Source: RPQJ01 sp963706755 (lineage in GTDB: Bacteria; Pseudomonadota; Gammaproteobacteria; Steroidobacterales; Steroidobacteraceae). Taken from it: 64,000 nt of DNA. The position numbers and the translations under genes are program-made. Positions 35,359 to 43,860 of this stretch are shown here, piece by piece (within the stretch, counting starts at the first letter, position 1; every line of letters begins with the position of its first letter). The notes under the pieces were generated by a model that saw only the letters and a list, made by a program, of their open reading frames with translations, searched no databases and had not been told where the DNA came from. The stretch is taken from contig CAVPNH010000011.1 of assembly GCA_963706755.1 (NCBI GenBank), positions 62,001 to 126,000 on the forward strand, written 5' to 3'.

Positions 35359-35904
35359 TCAGGCCTTCTCCGCCTCGGCCTGGTCCGCCCTGCGGGCGAT
35401 CCAGACGCCCTGGACGAGCGCGAACAGCAGCGTCAGTCCCATGAGGCCGAACAGCTTGAAGTTCACCCAGGTCGCCTCCGGGTAGTGGTAGGCGACGTAG
35501 ATGTTGAGCGCGCCGCTGATCGAGAAAAACGCAACCCAGGCCAGGTTCAGGCGTGTCCAGTCCGCGGCCGGGAGCGCCACGTTCTCCCCCAGCATTCGCT
35601 GGATGGCGCTTTTCCCGCGGCCGAACTGGCTGGCGAGGAACGCGGCCGCGAACAGCCAGTTCACGATCGTCGGCTTCCACTTGATGAACGTCGCGTTGTG
35701 CAGGTAGAGCGTCAGGCCGCCGAACACCAGCACGAGCACGGCGGAGGCGAGCAGCATCGGGCTCACCTTGCGGAACCGGATCCAGCTCACGGCCGTCTGC
35801 GTTAGCACGCCCACGATCAGCACCGCGGTGGCCACGTAAATGCCAGCGAACTTGTAGGCGACGAAAAAGGCGATGACCGGTAAGAGGTCGACGACGAACT
35901 GCAT
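35359..35904 (-). CDS. yciB: Inner-membrane septation protein YciB (IspZ)
   Basis: This 181-residue protein has five predicted transmembrane helices. Family features are MQFVVDLLPVIAFFVAYKFA at the start, LTLYLHNATFIKWKPTIVNW in the middle and WVNFKLFGLMGLTLLFALVQ near the end. YciB acts in envelope integrity and septation. ATG 35904 is chosen by similarity. It leads the unit yciB-yciI-bolA-ppiC and is divergent from yciO. Confidence 0.92.
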   Translation of the reverse strand: MQFVVDLLPVIAFFVAYKFAGIYVATAVLIVGVLTQTAVSWIRFRKVSPMLLASAVLVLVFGGLTLYLHNATFIKWKPTIVNWLFAAAFLASQFGRGKSAIQRMLGENVALPAADWTRLNLAWVAFFSISGALNIYVAYHYPEATWVNFKLFGLMGLTLLFALVQGVWIARRADQAEAEKA

Positions 35905-35997
35905 GCTGGAGCCGGGTGATCGGCCGGGGCGACCCTTGGCCGGGGCGCGTATCATAGCCAACTCGCCCGTCGCGCCCAACGACGGCTCGTGACGACC

Positions 35998-36618
35998 ATG
36001 GCGCTGCTCCTCTCCATACACCCGGTGAGCCCCCAGCCACGGCTCATCCGCCAGGCGATCGCGGCCATCCGCGATGGCGGGGTCGTCGCCTACCCGACGG
36101 ACTCCAGCTACGCGCTCGGTTGTCTCATCGGCGACAAGGACGCGATGGAGCGCATCCGGCGCATCCGCGAGGCCGGCAAGGATCACAACTTCACGCTGGT
36201 CTGCAGCGACCTGTCCGAGATCGCGAAGTACGCCCGTGTGAACAACTGGCAATACCGCTCGCTTCGGGCGTTCACGCCCGGGCCGTACACGTTCCTGCTG
36301 GAGGCGACCCGGGAGGTGCCGAAGCGCCTGCAGAACCCGAAGCGGCGCACGATCGGAATCCGCGTCCCCGACAATGCCATCGTGAAGATGCTGCTGGCCG
36401 AGCTCGGCGAGCCGATCATGAGCTCGACGCTGCTGCTGCCCGGGGAGGGGTCGCCCCTGACCGACCCGCAGGAGATCAAGGTGCGGCTCGGCCACGTCGT
36501 GGACCTCGTCATTGACGGTGGCCACTGCGGATTCGAGCCCTCGAGCGTCGTGGACCTGTCGGGCGAGGCGCCGGTGGTCGTTCGCCGTGGCAAGGGCGAC
36601 GTTTCCGCGTTCGAATGA
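35998..36618 (+). CDS. yciO: YciO-type Sua5/YrdC protein (L-threonylcarbamoyladenylate synthase family)
   Basis: This 206-residue protein belongs to the Sua5/YrdC/YciO family. ALLLSIHPVSPQPRLIRQAI and GGVVAYPTDSSYALGC match YciO closely, and KDHNFTLVCSDLSEIAKYAR, FTPGPYTFLLEATREVP and PVVVRRGKGDVSAFE continue the match. True Sua5/TsaC makes threonylcarbamoyl-AMP for the tRNA t6A base; the YciO branch is less certain in this role. ATG 35998 matches the family start, with a possible GTG 9 bases earlier. Confidence 0.88.
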   Translation: MALLLSIHPVSPQPRLIRQAIAAIRDGGVVAYPTDSSYALGCLIGDKDAMERIRRIREAGKDHNFTLVCSDLSEIAKYARVNNWQYRSLRAFTPGPYTFLLEATREVPKRLQNPKRRTIGIRVPDNAIVKMLLAELGEPIMSSTLLLPGEGSPLTDPQEIKVRLGHVVDLVIDGGHCGFEPSSVVDLSGEAPVVVRRGKGDVSAFE

Positions 36619-36641
36619 CGCCGCGGCCGCGGCGGCCTGCG

Positions 36642-36647
36642 TATAAT
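36642..36647 (+). promoter_or_regulatory. -10 element (TATAAT) upstream of trpS
   Basis: A perfect TATAAT lies 114 bases before the trpS start, in the gap after yciO. No matching -35 at 17 bases is seen. Confidence 0.35.
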
Positions 36648-36760
36648 CCCTGATCCGCGACGATCCATCGCCGGGGACGGCCTGCAGAGGCCGCCAGGAA
36701 TGTTTCGTAGCGCTCTGATAATCAAGTAATTGTCTTGGCGACGATACGCAAGGGACCGCT

Positions 36761-37978
36761 TTGAGTTCTTCAGTGACGACCGCCCGACGCGTGCTGTCGG
36801 GCATGCGCCCGACCGGCGCATTGCACCTCGGCAACTATCACGGGGCTCTCCGCAACTGGACCGAGCTTCAGTACGAGTTCGACTGCTATTTCTTCGTGGC
36901 GGATTACCACGCGCTCACGACCGGCTACGAGGAAACCGCCGACATCGAGGAGAACACATGGCGGATGGTGGTCGACTGGCTCGCCGCTGGCCTGAATCCA
37001 TCGATCGCCACACTCTTCATCCAGTCCAGGGTCCCGGAGCACGCCGAGCTGCACCTGCTCCTCTCCATGATCACGCCGCTCGGATGGCTCGAGCGCGTGC
37101 CGTCGTACAAGGACCAGCAGGAGCAGCTCAAGGAGAAGGACCTGGCGACCTACGGGTTCCTGGGCTACCCGCTGCTGCAGAGCGCGGACATCCTGCTGTA
37201 CCGTCCGACGTACATCCCGGTCGGCGAGGACCAGGTGGCGCACGTGGAGATCACGCGCGAGATCGCCAGGCGCTTCAACTTCATCTACGGCCGTGAGCCC
37301 GACTTCGAGGCCAAGGCCGAGCGCGCCGTGAAGAACCTCGGTGCTAAGAATGCGGCGCTCTATCGCGACCTGCGCCGCGGCTACCAGGAGCGCGGCGAGG
37401 AAGAGTCGCTGGGCAAGGCGCGGGCGCTGCTCGAGGGCAACTCACGCCTCACGCTCGCCGACCGGGAGCGGCTGCTTGGTTACCTCGAGGGCACCGGTCG
37501 TACGATACTGCCCGAGCCGGAGGCGCTGCTCACTGCGACGCCCAAGGTGTCGGGCCTCGACGGCCGCAAGATGTCGAAGTCCTACGGCAACACCATCGGG
37601 TTGCGCGAGGATCCGGATGCGGTGGCGTCGAAGCTCAAGACGATGCAGACGGACCCCGCCCGCATGCGTCGCACGGACCCGGGCGATCCTGAGAAGTGCC
37701 CGGTCTGGGACCTGCACAAGCTCTACTCGAGCGAGGAGACGCGGCGCTGGGTGAACGAGGGCTGCCGCAGCGCAGGCATCGGTTGCATCGAGTGCAAGAA
37801 GCCGCTGATCGAGCGCGTGGTCGAGGAAGTCACGGCCATGAGGCAGCGCGCGCAGGAATTCGACGAAAACCCGGACGTCGTGCGCAGCATGATCGCCGAA
37901 GGCTGCGAGAAGGCCCGTGAAGTCGCGGGGCAGACGCTGGGCGACGTGAAGCAGGCCATGGGCCTTGCGTACCGCTGA
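36761..37978 (+). CDS. trpS: Tryptophanyl-tRNA synthetase
   Basis: This 405-residue class I synthetase charges tRNA-Trp. The HIGH-type motif is TGALHLGNYHG, and KMSKS is present in DGRKMSKSYGNTIGLR. It starts at TTG 36761 after AAGGGA. A shorter in-frame GTG at 36773 is possible. It is longer than E. coli TrpS (334) through an insert between the catalytic halves (about residues 195-265), a form seen in other proteobacteria. Three bases separate it from scpA. Confidence 0.93.
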   Translation: MSSSVTTARRVLSGMRPTGALHLGNYHGALRNWTELQYEFDCYFFVADYHALTTGYEETADIEENTWRMVVDWLAAGLNPSIATLFIQSRVPEHAELHLLLSMITPLGWLERVPSYKDQQEQLKEKDLATYGFLGYPLLQSADILLYRPTYIPVGEDQVAHVEITREIARRFNFIYGREPDFEAKAERAVKNLGAKNAALYRDLRRGYQERGEEESLGKARALLEGNSRLTLADRERLLGYLEGTGRTILPEPEALLTATPKVSGLDGRKMSKSYGNTIGLREDPDAVASKLKTMQTDPARMRRTDPGDPEKCPVWDLHKLYSSEETRRWVNEGCRSAGIGCIECKKPLIERVVEEVTAMRQRAQEFDENPDVVRSMIAEGCEKAREVAGQTLGDVKQAMGLAYR

Positions 37979-37981
37979 GGA

Positions 37982-38902
37982 ATGGACATGAGCAAGCCGG
38001 ATCTCAGGTTGGTGGAGGGCGGCGCACCCGCGGCGGTGACCGTGCCCGAAACCCACGAACAGGCCGAAATGCCGTTCGCGGTCGTCGACGGGGAGCCGGT
38101 CACCGAGATGCCTCGCGACCTCTACATCCCGCCGGACGCGCTGCAGGTCTTCCTCGAGGCGTTCGAGGGCCCGCTCGACCTGCTGCTCTACCTGATCCGC
38201 CGGCAGAACATCGACATCCTCGACATCCCGCTCGCCGAGATCACCCGCCAGTACATGCAGTACATCGAGGTGATGCGCGACCTGCAGCTCGAACTCGCGG
38301 GCGAGTACATGCTGATGGCTGCGACGCTCGCCGAAATCAAGTCGCGCATGCTGCTGCCGCGGCCACAGGGCGACGCAGGGCAGGAGGACGACGACCCGCG
38401 CGCCGAGCTGGTGCGGCGCCTGCAGGAATACGAGCGCTTCAAGCGCGCTGCCGAGCACATGGAGGAACTGCCGCGCACGGATCGCGACACGTTCCCGGCG
38501 TCCGCCGAGCTGGTGGATCGTCGCGTGGTGCGGATCCTGCCCGCGGTCACCATGCAGGAGATGCTGGTGGCGCTCAAGGACGTCATGTCGCGCAGCCAGA
38601 TGTTCGCGCATCACCAGGTGCAGCGTGAGCGGCTGTCAGTGCGACAGCGGATGTCGGACGTGCTCGGCGCGCTCGGCACGCAGGCATTCGTCGAATTCAC
38701 GCAGCTCTTCCGGCCCGAGGAAGGCCGTATGGGGGTCACCGTCACCTTCGCCGCGATCCTCGAGCTGCTGCGCGAGGGCTTGATCGAGATCGTGCAGGCC
38801 GAGCAGTTCGCGCCGATCCACGTGCGTGCCGGTGCGCCGCGGCACGTGACGCTCGTCGTAGACAACGACCGGCCCGAGGCCGGAAACCGGACGGAATCAT
38901 GA
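37982..38902 (+). CDS. scpA: Segregation and condensation protein A
   Basis: This 306-residue kleisin subunit joins SMC heads in chromosome organisation. Signature segments are LEAFEGPLDLLLYLIRRQNI, then DILDIPLAEITRQYMQYIEV and EYMLMAATLAEIKSRMLLPR. The C-terminal winged-helix part has FVEFTQLFRPEEGRMGVTVT and FAAILELLREGLIEIVQAE. The first 40 residues are a variable extension. It overlaps scpB by 4 bases (ATGA). Confidence 0.93.
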   Translation: MDMSKPDLRLVEGGAPAAVTVPETHEQAEMPFAVVDGEPVTEMPRDLYIPPDALQVFLEAFEGPLDLLLYLIRRQNIDILDIPLAEITRQYMQYIEVMRDLQLELAGEYMLMAATLAEIKSRMLLPRPQGDAGQEDDDPRAELVRRLQEYERFKRAAEHMEELPRTDRDTFPASAELVDRRVVRILPAVTMQEMLVALKDVMSRSQMFAHHQVQRERLSVRQRMSDVLGALGTQAFVEFTQLFRPEEGRMGVTVTFAAILELLREGLIEIVQAEQFAPIHVRAGAPRHVTLVVDNDRPEAGNRTES

Positions 38903-39672
38903 GCGACCATCCTCTCTGCAACGTCGTCGAAGCCGTGCTCCTGGCGGCGGGCCGCCCGATCGCGGTGAACCAGATCCTCGAGCTCTTCGACGAGCACGAA
39001 CGCCCGGCTGCCGAGGACGTGCGCGACGCGCTCGCAGGCCTCGCGCAGCGGTTCGAAGGCACCGGCATCGAGCTTTGCGAGGTGGCGAGCGGCTGGCGAG
39101 TGCAGGTGCGCCAGCAGCACGCGGCCACGGTCTCGCGGCTCTGGCAGGAGCGGCCGAGCCGCTATTCGCGGGCGCTGCTCGAGACACTCGCGCTGATCGC
39201 CTACCGGCAGCCCATCACCAGGGGCGAAATCGAGGACATCCGCGGCGTGACGGTGGCGGCGACGATCATGCGCACGCTGCAGGAGCGCAGCTGGATACGG
39301 GTCGTCGGTCATCGCGAGGTGCCGGGCCGCCCGGAGCTGCTCGGTACGACCCGCGAGTTTCTCGACTATTTCGGCCTGAAAAGTCTCGACGACATGCCGA
39401 CGCTGGCGCAGCTCCAGGACCTCGACGACATCAACGTGCAGCTCGAACTGCCTGGCGGACCGGAGGCGCAGCCGCCGCCCGCCCTGACCGCGGAGGCGAC
39501 TCGCGAATTCGTCGCACCGGCCGTGGCGCTGGACGAGGACCCGGCATTCGCCGATCTTGACGACGCGCTGGACGACGACGCCTCGTCGGACGAAGAGGCC
39601 TTCCCCCACGATGGGGACGAGCAGCCGGCGCCAATACTCGCCGCGATGCCGCCGCCGGGCGATCAACGCTAG
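38899..39672 (+). CDS. scpB: Segregation and condensation protein B
   Basis: This 257-residue partner of ScpA has two winged-helix domains. Features are NVVEAVLLAAGRPIAVNQIL, ALLETLALIAYRQPITRGEI and VVGHREVPGRPELLGTTREF. After residue about 185 there is an acidic, low-complexity tail (LDDALDDDASSDEEAFPHDG) that is variable in the family. It is coupled to scpA through ATGA. Confidence 0.93.
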   Translation: MSDHPLCNVVEAVLLAAGRPIAVNQILELFDEHERPAAEDVRDALAGLAQRFEGTGIELCEVASGWRVQVRQQHAATVSRLWQERPSRYSRALLETLALIAYRQPITRGEIEDIRGVTVAATIMRTLQERSWIRVVGHREVPGRPELLGTTREFLDYFGLKSLDDMPTLAQLQDLDDINVQLELPGGPEAQPPPALTAEATREFVAPAVALDEDPAFADLDDALDDDASSDEEAFPHDGDEQPAPILAAMPPPGDQR

Positions 39673-39681
39673 CCGCGGGCC

Positions 39682-40464
39682 TTGGCAGAGCGCCTTCACA
39701 AGCTCCTGGCCCGGCACGGCATCGGTTCCCGGCGTCAGGTCGAGTCGTGGGTTGCGGACGGGCGCGTGCTGGTGAATGGCCGACCCGCGGAGGTCGGCCA
39801 GCAGGTGCGGCCGGGCGACCGTGTAGTCGTGGACGGCCGGGACGTCACCAAGCGCCTCGCATTCGAGAACGCGCTGCAGGTCATCGTCTACCACAAGCCG
39901 GGCGGCGAGATGCTGCGCCGCCAGGCCGACGACGATCGCGCGGGCGTTGAGATGCGCCTGCCGACCCTGCGTGGCGGGCGCTGGCTTCCCGTGAACGCGC
40001 TCGCGTTCGGCGAGGACGGCCTCCTGATCATGGCCAGCGACGGCGCGTTCGTCTCCGGCGTGACGCGTCACGCCCACTCGACGCCCGTCGAGTACCGGGT
40101 GCGCGCGCTGCGACCGCGGCAGGGCGACGACTGGCCGCCGGTGCCGCAGGTCGCCGACGTAGAGGGAGTGCCATTCGAGTTTTCCGCCGTCGAGCGTCTC
40201 GAGGGCGGTGCGACGAACGCATGGTTCAGGGTCGCTGCGGAGCGTACGGTGCCGAAGGGCGCGATACGCGCGCTGTTCGACTCCGCCGGGCTGAAGCTCA
40301 GCCGTACGATGCTGGTGCGCTGGGGCCCGGTGGCGTTGCCGCGCGACCTGCCGCGCGGGCGCTCGCGTGAGCTCGGTGGCCCGGAACTCGACGCGCTCGT
40401 GGCGATGTCGGGGATCGCGCGGCCGGCGTCCCGCGCTACTGCGCGTCGAAGCGGCCGCCGGTGA
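39682..40464 (+). CDS. RluB/RsuA-like pseudouridine synthase homologue lacking the catalytic Asp
   Basis: This protein of about 260 residues starts at TTG 39682. An S4 RNA-binding domain (RLHKLLARHGIGSRRQVESW) precedes an RluB-like domain (VIVYHKPGGEMLRRQADDD, MRLPTLRGGRWLPVNALAFG). At the catalytic motif, where RluB has GRLDxNTxGLLL, this protein reads VNALAFGEDGLLI. The invariant Asp is replaced by Ala at residue 108, and the preceding Arg is also lost. The position after scpB is the normal place of rluB. It may bind rRNA without modifying it. The last residues overlap the convergent SDR gene by 29 bases. Confidence 0.75.
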   Translation: MAERLHKLLARHGIGSRRQVESWVADGRVLVNGRPAEVGQQVRPGDRVVVDGRDVTKRLAFENALQVIVYHKPGGEMLRRQADDDRAGVEMRLPTLRGGRWLPVNALAFGEDGLLIMASDGAFVSGVTRHAHSTPVEYRVRALRPRQGDDWPPVPQVADVEGVPFEFSAVERLEGGATNAWFRVAAERTVPKGAIRALFDSAGLKLSRTMLVRWGPVALPRDLPRGRSRELGGPELDALVAMSGIARPASRATARRSGRR

Positions 40465-41191
40465 TGCCGCGGCCCGCAGGGCCCAGCAGGAAGAGATAAG
40501 CCGGCATCACCCGTGCGGGCGGCGGAACCGAATCCGGATCCTCGCCGGGATACGCCCTGGCGCGCATCGCCGTGCGGACCTTGCCCGGGTTGACGCTGTT
40601 CGCGCGGATCTGCGTGAGCGTGTCGGTCTCGTCGGCGAGGACCTGCATCAATCCCTCGAGCGCGAACTTGGAGGCGGCGTATGCGCCCCAGTAGGCACTT
40701 GCGCGCTGCGACACGCCGCTGGTCGTGAACACGACGGACGCGTCCTGCGAGAGCCTGAGCAGCGGCAGCAGGGCCTGCGTCAGGATGAAGGGTGCGTTCA
40801 CGTTCACGTGCATCACGCGCATCCACGCAATGACGTCGTGGTGCTCGATCGGCGCGCGCTCGCCGAGCTGGCCGGCGACGTGCGCAAGGCCGTCGAGCCG
40901 GCCGAATTCCCCGCCGATCGCGCTCGCCAGCGCCGCGTAGTGGCTTGCCTCGGCCCTCTCGAAGTCGAGCGGCGCGATGGACGGGCGGGCACCCCCTGCG
41001 GCGCGGATCGAGTCGTATACCGACTCCAGCTTCTTCACGTTGCGGCCCGAGAGCACGACGCGGGCGCCGAGTGCGGCGCAGGATCGCGCGAGTTCCGCGC
41101 CGATGCCGCTGCTCGCCCCGGTCACGAGGATGACCCGGTCCTCGAGCGCGCCGGGCGCCGGGACGTACGCGCGGGGATCCGCTTCACTCAT
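40436..41191 (-). CDS. Short-chain dehydrogenase/reductase (YciK-like)
   Basis: This 251-residue SDR has the cofactor motif VTGASSGIGAELARSCAALG, the structural motif HVAGQLG (in place of NNAG) and the catalytic Ser...Tyr-x-x-x-Lys in TTSGVSQRASAYWGAYAASK. YciK-type SDRs are found next to ubiG and the HAD phosphatase in Pseudomonas, as here. The substrate is unknown. The start overlaps the rmuC end by 8 bases. Confidence 0.88.
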   Translation of the reverse strand: MSEADPRAYVPAPGALEDRVILVTGASSGIGAELARSCAALGARVVLSGRNVKKLESVYDSIRAAGGARPSIAPLDFERAEASHYAALASAIGGEFGRLDGLAHVAGQLGERAPIEHHDVIAWMRVMHVNVNAPFILTQALLPLLRLSQDASVVFTTSGVSQRASAYWGAYAASKFALEGLMQVLADETDTLTQIRANSVNPGKVRTAMRARAYPGEDPDSVPPPARVMPAYLFLLGPAGRGITGGRFDAQ

Positions 41192-42452
41192 CGACGCCGT
41201 CTCCCTCGGCCGGGCGCAGCTCGCGCACCAGTTTCTCGATGGGGACGATTTCCTCGATCTCCCGCTCCGGGCGCAGCCCGAGCTCCGTGAACTTGCGGGC
41301 GCCCGGCAGCACCTGCCGCTCGAGCGAGCCGACCGCGCTGTTGTACGCGTCCACGCTCTGCCCGAGCGAGCGCCCGACCTTGCCCAGGTGCTCGCCGAAT
41401 TTCGCGAGCCTGCGGTAGAGGTCCTCGGCGAGTTCCTGGATGCGGGCGGCATTCTCGGCGAGCGCATTCTGCCGCCAGCCGTAGGCGACGGCCTTCAGCA
41501 GCGCGATGAAGCTCGTCGGCGTGGCGATGATCACGTGCTGGCGGATGGCGTCCTCGAGCAGCGTCGGAATCTCGCTGATCGCCGCGCCCAGGAACTGGTC
41601 GCCGGGGATGAAGAGCACGACGAACTCCGGGCTCTTCTCGAACTGCGTCCAGTAGGCTTTCGACGCAAGCTGGCGGACGCGCTCGGTGACGGCCTGGGCG
41701 TGGCGCTTGAGCGCAATCGCGCGCTCCTCGTCGGTGGTGGCCTCGACGGCCGAGAGGTAGGCGTCGAGCGGCGTCTTCACGTCCACGACCAGCTGACGGC
41801 CGTCGGGCATGTTCACGATCATGTCCGGTCGCAGGGCGCCGTCCTCGCCCTGCACCACGACCTGCTCGGAGAAGTCGCAGTGTTCGATCATGCCGGCGAG
41901 TTCGGCGAGCCGGCGCAGCGTCATCTCGCCCCACTGGCCCCGCACCTCCGGCCGGCGCAGCGCGGTGACCAGGTTGCGCGTTTCGCGCTGCAGGGACTGC
42001 TGGCCGAGGGTGACGCTCTCGATCGAATTGCGCAGCGCACCGAAAGTCTCGGCGCGCTCCTTCTCGATCCTGGCGATATGCTGGTGCGTGCGTTCCAGCG
42101 CCTCGCGCACCGGTGCGAGCATGGATTCCACCGCCTTCTCGCGCTCGGAGAGGTTGCGATTCGCGAGCTCCTGCTGTTGTCCCAGCACCTGGCCCGCGAG
42201 CTGCAGGAACACCTCGCTGTTGCCGCGCAGCGCCTCCCCGGCGACGGAATCGAACCCGGAGCGCAACCGGGCAAGCGCGAGGTCGAGCGCCTGTTCGCGC
42301 TCGCGCGCCACGTCCGTGGCGGACTTGGCTTCGGCGCGCGAGGCGGCGAGTTCGAGCTCGAGCGCGTGGGCCCTGCGGCGTGCGAGCATCCAGCCGGCGC
42401 CGAACGCCACCACCACCAGGAGAAAGCACACTGCAAGCGAGGCCGGCGTCAT
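41184..42452 (-). CDS. rmuC: DNA recombination protein RmuC homologue
   Basis: This 422-residue protein has an N-terminal transmembrane helix (SLAVCFLLVVVAFGAGWMLA), a long coiled coil (about 25-150) and the RmuC nuclease-like domain (RGQWGEMTLRRLAELAGMIE, then LVVDVKTPLDAYLSAVEATT and FVVLFIPGDQFLGAA). RmuC limits recombination at inverted repeats. It overlaps the HAD gene by 4 bases and lies inside the mtaD-ubiG run, where Pseudomonas usually has no rmuC. Confidence 0.9.
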   Translation of the reverse strand: MTPASLAVCFLLVVVAFGAGWMLARRRAHALELELAASRAEAKSATDVAREREQALDLALARLRSGFDSVAGEALRGNSEVFLQLAGQVLGQQQELANRNLSEREKAVESMLAPVREALERTHQHIARIEKERAETFGALRNSIESVTLGQQSLQRETRNLVTALRRPEVRGQWGEMTLRRLAELAGMIEHCDFSEQVVVQGEDGALRPDMIVNMPDGRQLVVDVKTPLDAYLSAVEATTDEERAIALKRHAQAVTERVRQLASKAYWTQFEKSPEFVVLFIPGDQFLGAAISEIPTLLEDAIRQHVIIATPTSFIALLKAVAYGWRQNALAENAARIQELAEDLYRRLAKFGEHLGKVGRSLGQSVDAYNSAVGSLERQVLPGARKFTELGLRPEREIEEIVPIEKLVRELRPAEGDGVDE

Positions 42453-43138
42453 GGTGGGTCCCCGACGGCGCGCGCGACGGTCACGCCCATCCATTCCAGC
42501 AGCTGCGCGGGTTCGGTGACCATCCCGGACGGCTGCCACGAGAGCGGGTCGTCGTCCGCCGAGATGTAGCCGTAGGCCGCGACCACTGTGGTCATGCCTG
42601 CGGCGCGGCCCGCCTGCACGTCGCGCTCGGCATCGCCGGCGTACACGCAGCGCGCAGGCGACACGCCGATCACGCCTGCGGCGTGCAGGAGCGGCAGTGG
42701 ATGCGGCTTGCGTTCCGGCAGCGTGTCCCCACTCACGACGCAGGCCGCCCGCTTGCCGAGGTCCAGCGCCTCGAGCAGCGGATCCGTGAGCCAGCCGGGC
42801 TTGTTCGTGACGATGCCCCAGGGCAGTTCGAGGCGCTCGAGTTCTGCGAGCAGGTGCTCTGCTCCGGGAAAGAGGCAGGTGTGCTCGGCAAGATTGCGTG
42901 AGTAGAGATCGAGAAAACGCAGTCGCAAGCGCTCGTACTCCGCGCCGGTTGCGTTCGGGAAGCCGAGCGTGACCAGCCGTGCCGAGCCGTGCGATACGAC
43001 GGGCCGGATGGATTCGGCCGGCAGGGGCTCGAGGCCGTTCTCCGCGCGCAGCCTGTTCAGCGCGCCGCCCATGTCGGGCGCGGTGTCGAGCAGGGTGCCG
43101 TCGAGGTCGAGAAACAGTGCGGAGTGGTTTCGCGTCAC
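42449..43138 (-). CDS. HAD phosphatase (phosphoglycolate phosphatase or MupP)
   Basis: This 229-residue HAD hydrolase has motif I LFLDLDGTLLDTAPDM, motif II IVTNKPG, motif III Lys in ERKPHPLPL and motif IV YAGDAERDVQAGRAAGM. By sequence it is Gph-like. By position (ubiG upstream, SDR downstream) it matches the Pseudomonas gene for MupP, which dephosphorylates MurNAc-6-phosphate in peptidoglycan recycling. It overlaps ubiG and rmuC by 4 bases each. Confidence 0.85.
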   Translation of the reverse strand: MTRNHSALFLDLDGTLLDTAPDMGGALNRLRAENGLEPLPAESIRPVVSHGSARLVTLGFPNATGAEYERLRLRFLDLYSRNLAEHTCLFPGAEHLLAELERLELPWGIVTNKPGWLTDPLLEALDLGKRAACVVSGDTLPERKPHPLPLLHAAGVIGVSPARCVYAGDAERDVQAGRAAGMTTVVAAYGYISADDDPLSWQPSGMVTEPAQLLEWMGVTVARAVGDPP

Positions 43139-43860
43139 GCGCGGGTCCCTGCGGAGGCGGGCCGCTGCAGGTGCGCAACATAGTTCACGCGTGCGTCGCC
43201 GGCGAGCCGCGCGCTGCGCGTGAACGGGTCGTAGTCGAGTCCCGCGACGTCCAGGGTCTCGAGCCCCGCGGCCTTTCCCCAGGCGGCGAGTTCCGAGGGA
43301 CGTATGAACTTTTCGTAGGTGTGCGTCCCCCGCGGCAGCAGGCGCAGCACGTATTCCGCGCCGAGTACCGCGTGCAGGTAGGCGCGCGGCGTGCGGTTGA
43401 TCGTGGAGAGGAACACGTGGCCGCCGGGCCGGACGAGGGTCGCGAGCGCGCCGACCACCGAGCGCGGGTCGGGCACGTGCTCGAGCATTTCCATGCAGGT
43501 TGCGACGTCGTACGCGCCGGCGTGCCGCTCGGCGTGCTGCTCAGCGGACTCGAGCCGGTATTCCAGCGAGACGCCGGCCTCGAGCGCGTGCAGTTCAGCA
43601 ACCTGCAGCAGGTCGGATGCGAGGTCGAGGCCCGTCACGCGCGCACCCTTGCGGGCCATGGCCTCCGCCAGCAGTCCTCCGCCGCAGCCGACGTCGACCA
43701 CCTTGAGGCCGGCGACGGCGCCCGCGCGCTCCACGTATTCGAGGCGCACGGGATTCAGGTCGTGCAGCGGGCGCATCTCGCCCTCCGGATCCCACCAGCG
43801 GCTGGCCGCCGCCTGGAACCGGGCGATTTCTCCCGGGTCGACGTTCAGGGTCTCACTCAT
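43135..43860 (-). CDS. ubiG: Ubiquinone biosynthesis O-methyltransferase UbiG
   Basis: This 241-residue SAM-dependent enzyme performs both O-methylations in ubiquinone synthesis. The N-terminal FQAAASRWWDPEGEMRPLHD and NPVRLEYVE segments are specific to UbiG. The SAM loop is VVDVGCGGGLLAEAMARKGA, and the post-motif segments CMEMLEHVPDP and RTPRAYLHAVLGAEYVLRLL match the family. It overlaps mtaD by 8 bases and the phosphatase gene by 4. Confidence 0.95.
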   Translation of the reverse strand: MSETLNVDPGEIARFQAAASRWWDPEGEMRPLHDLNPVRLEYVERAGAVAGLKVVDVGCGGGLLAEAMARKGARVTGLDLASDLLQVAELHALEAGVSLEYRLESAEQHAERHAGAYDVATCMEMLEHVPDPRSVVGALATLVRPGGHVFLSTINRTPRAYLHAVLGAEYVLRLLPRGTHTYEKFIRPSELAAWGKAAGLETLDVAGLDYDPFTRSARLAGDARVNYVAHLQRPASAGTRA

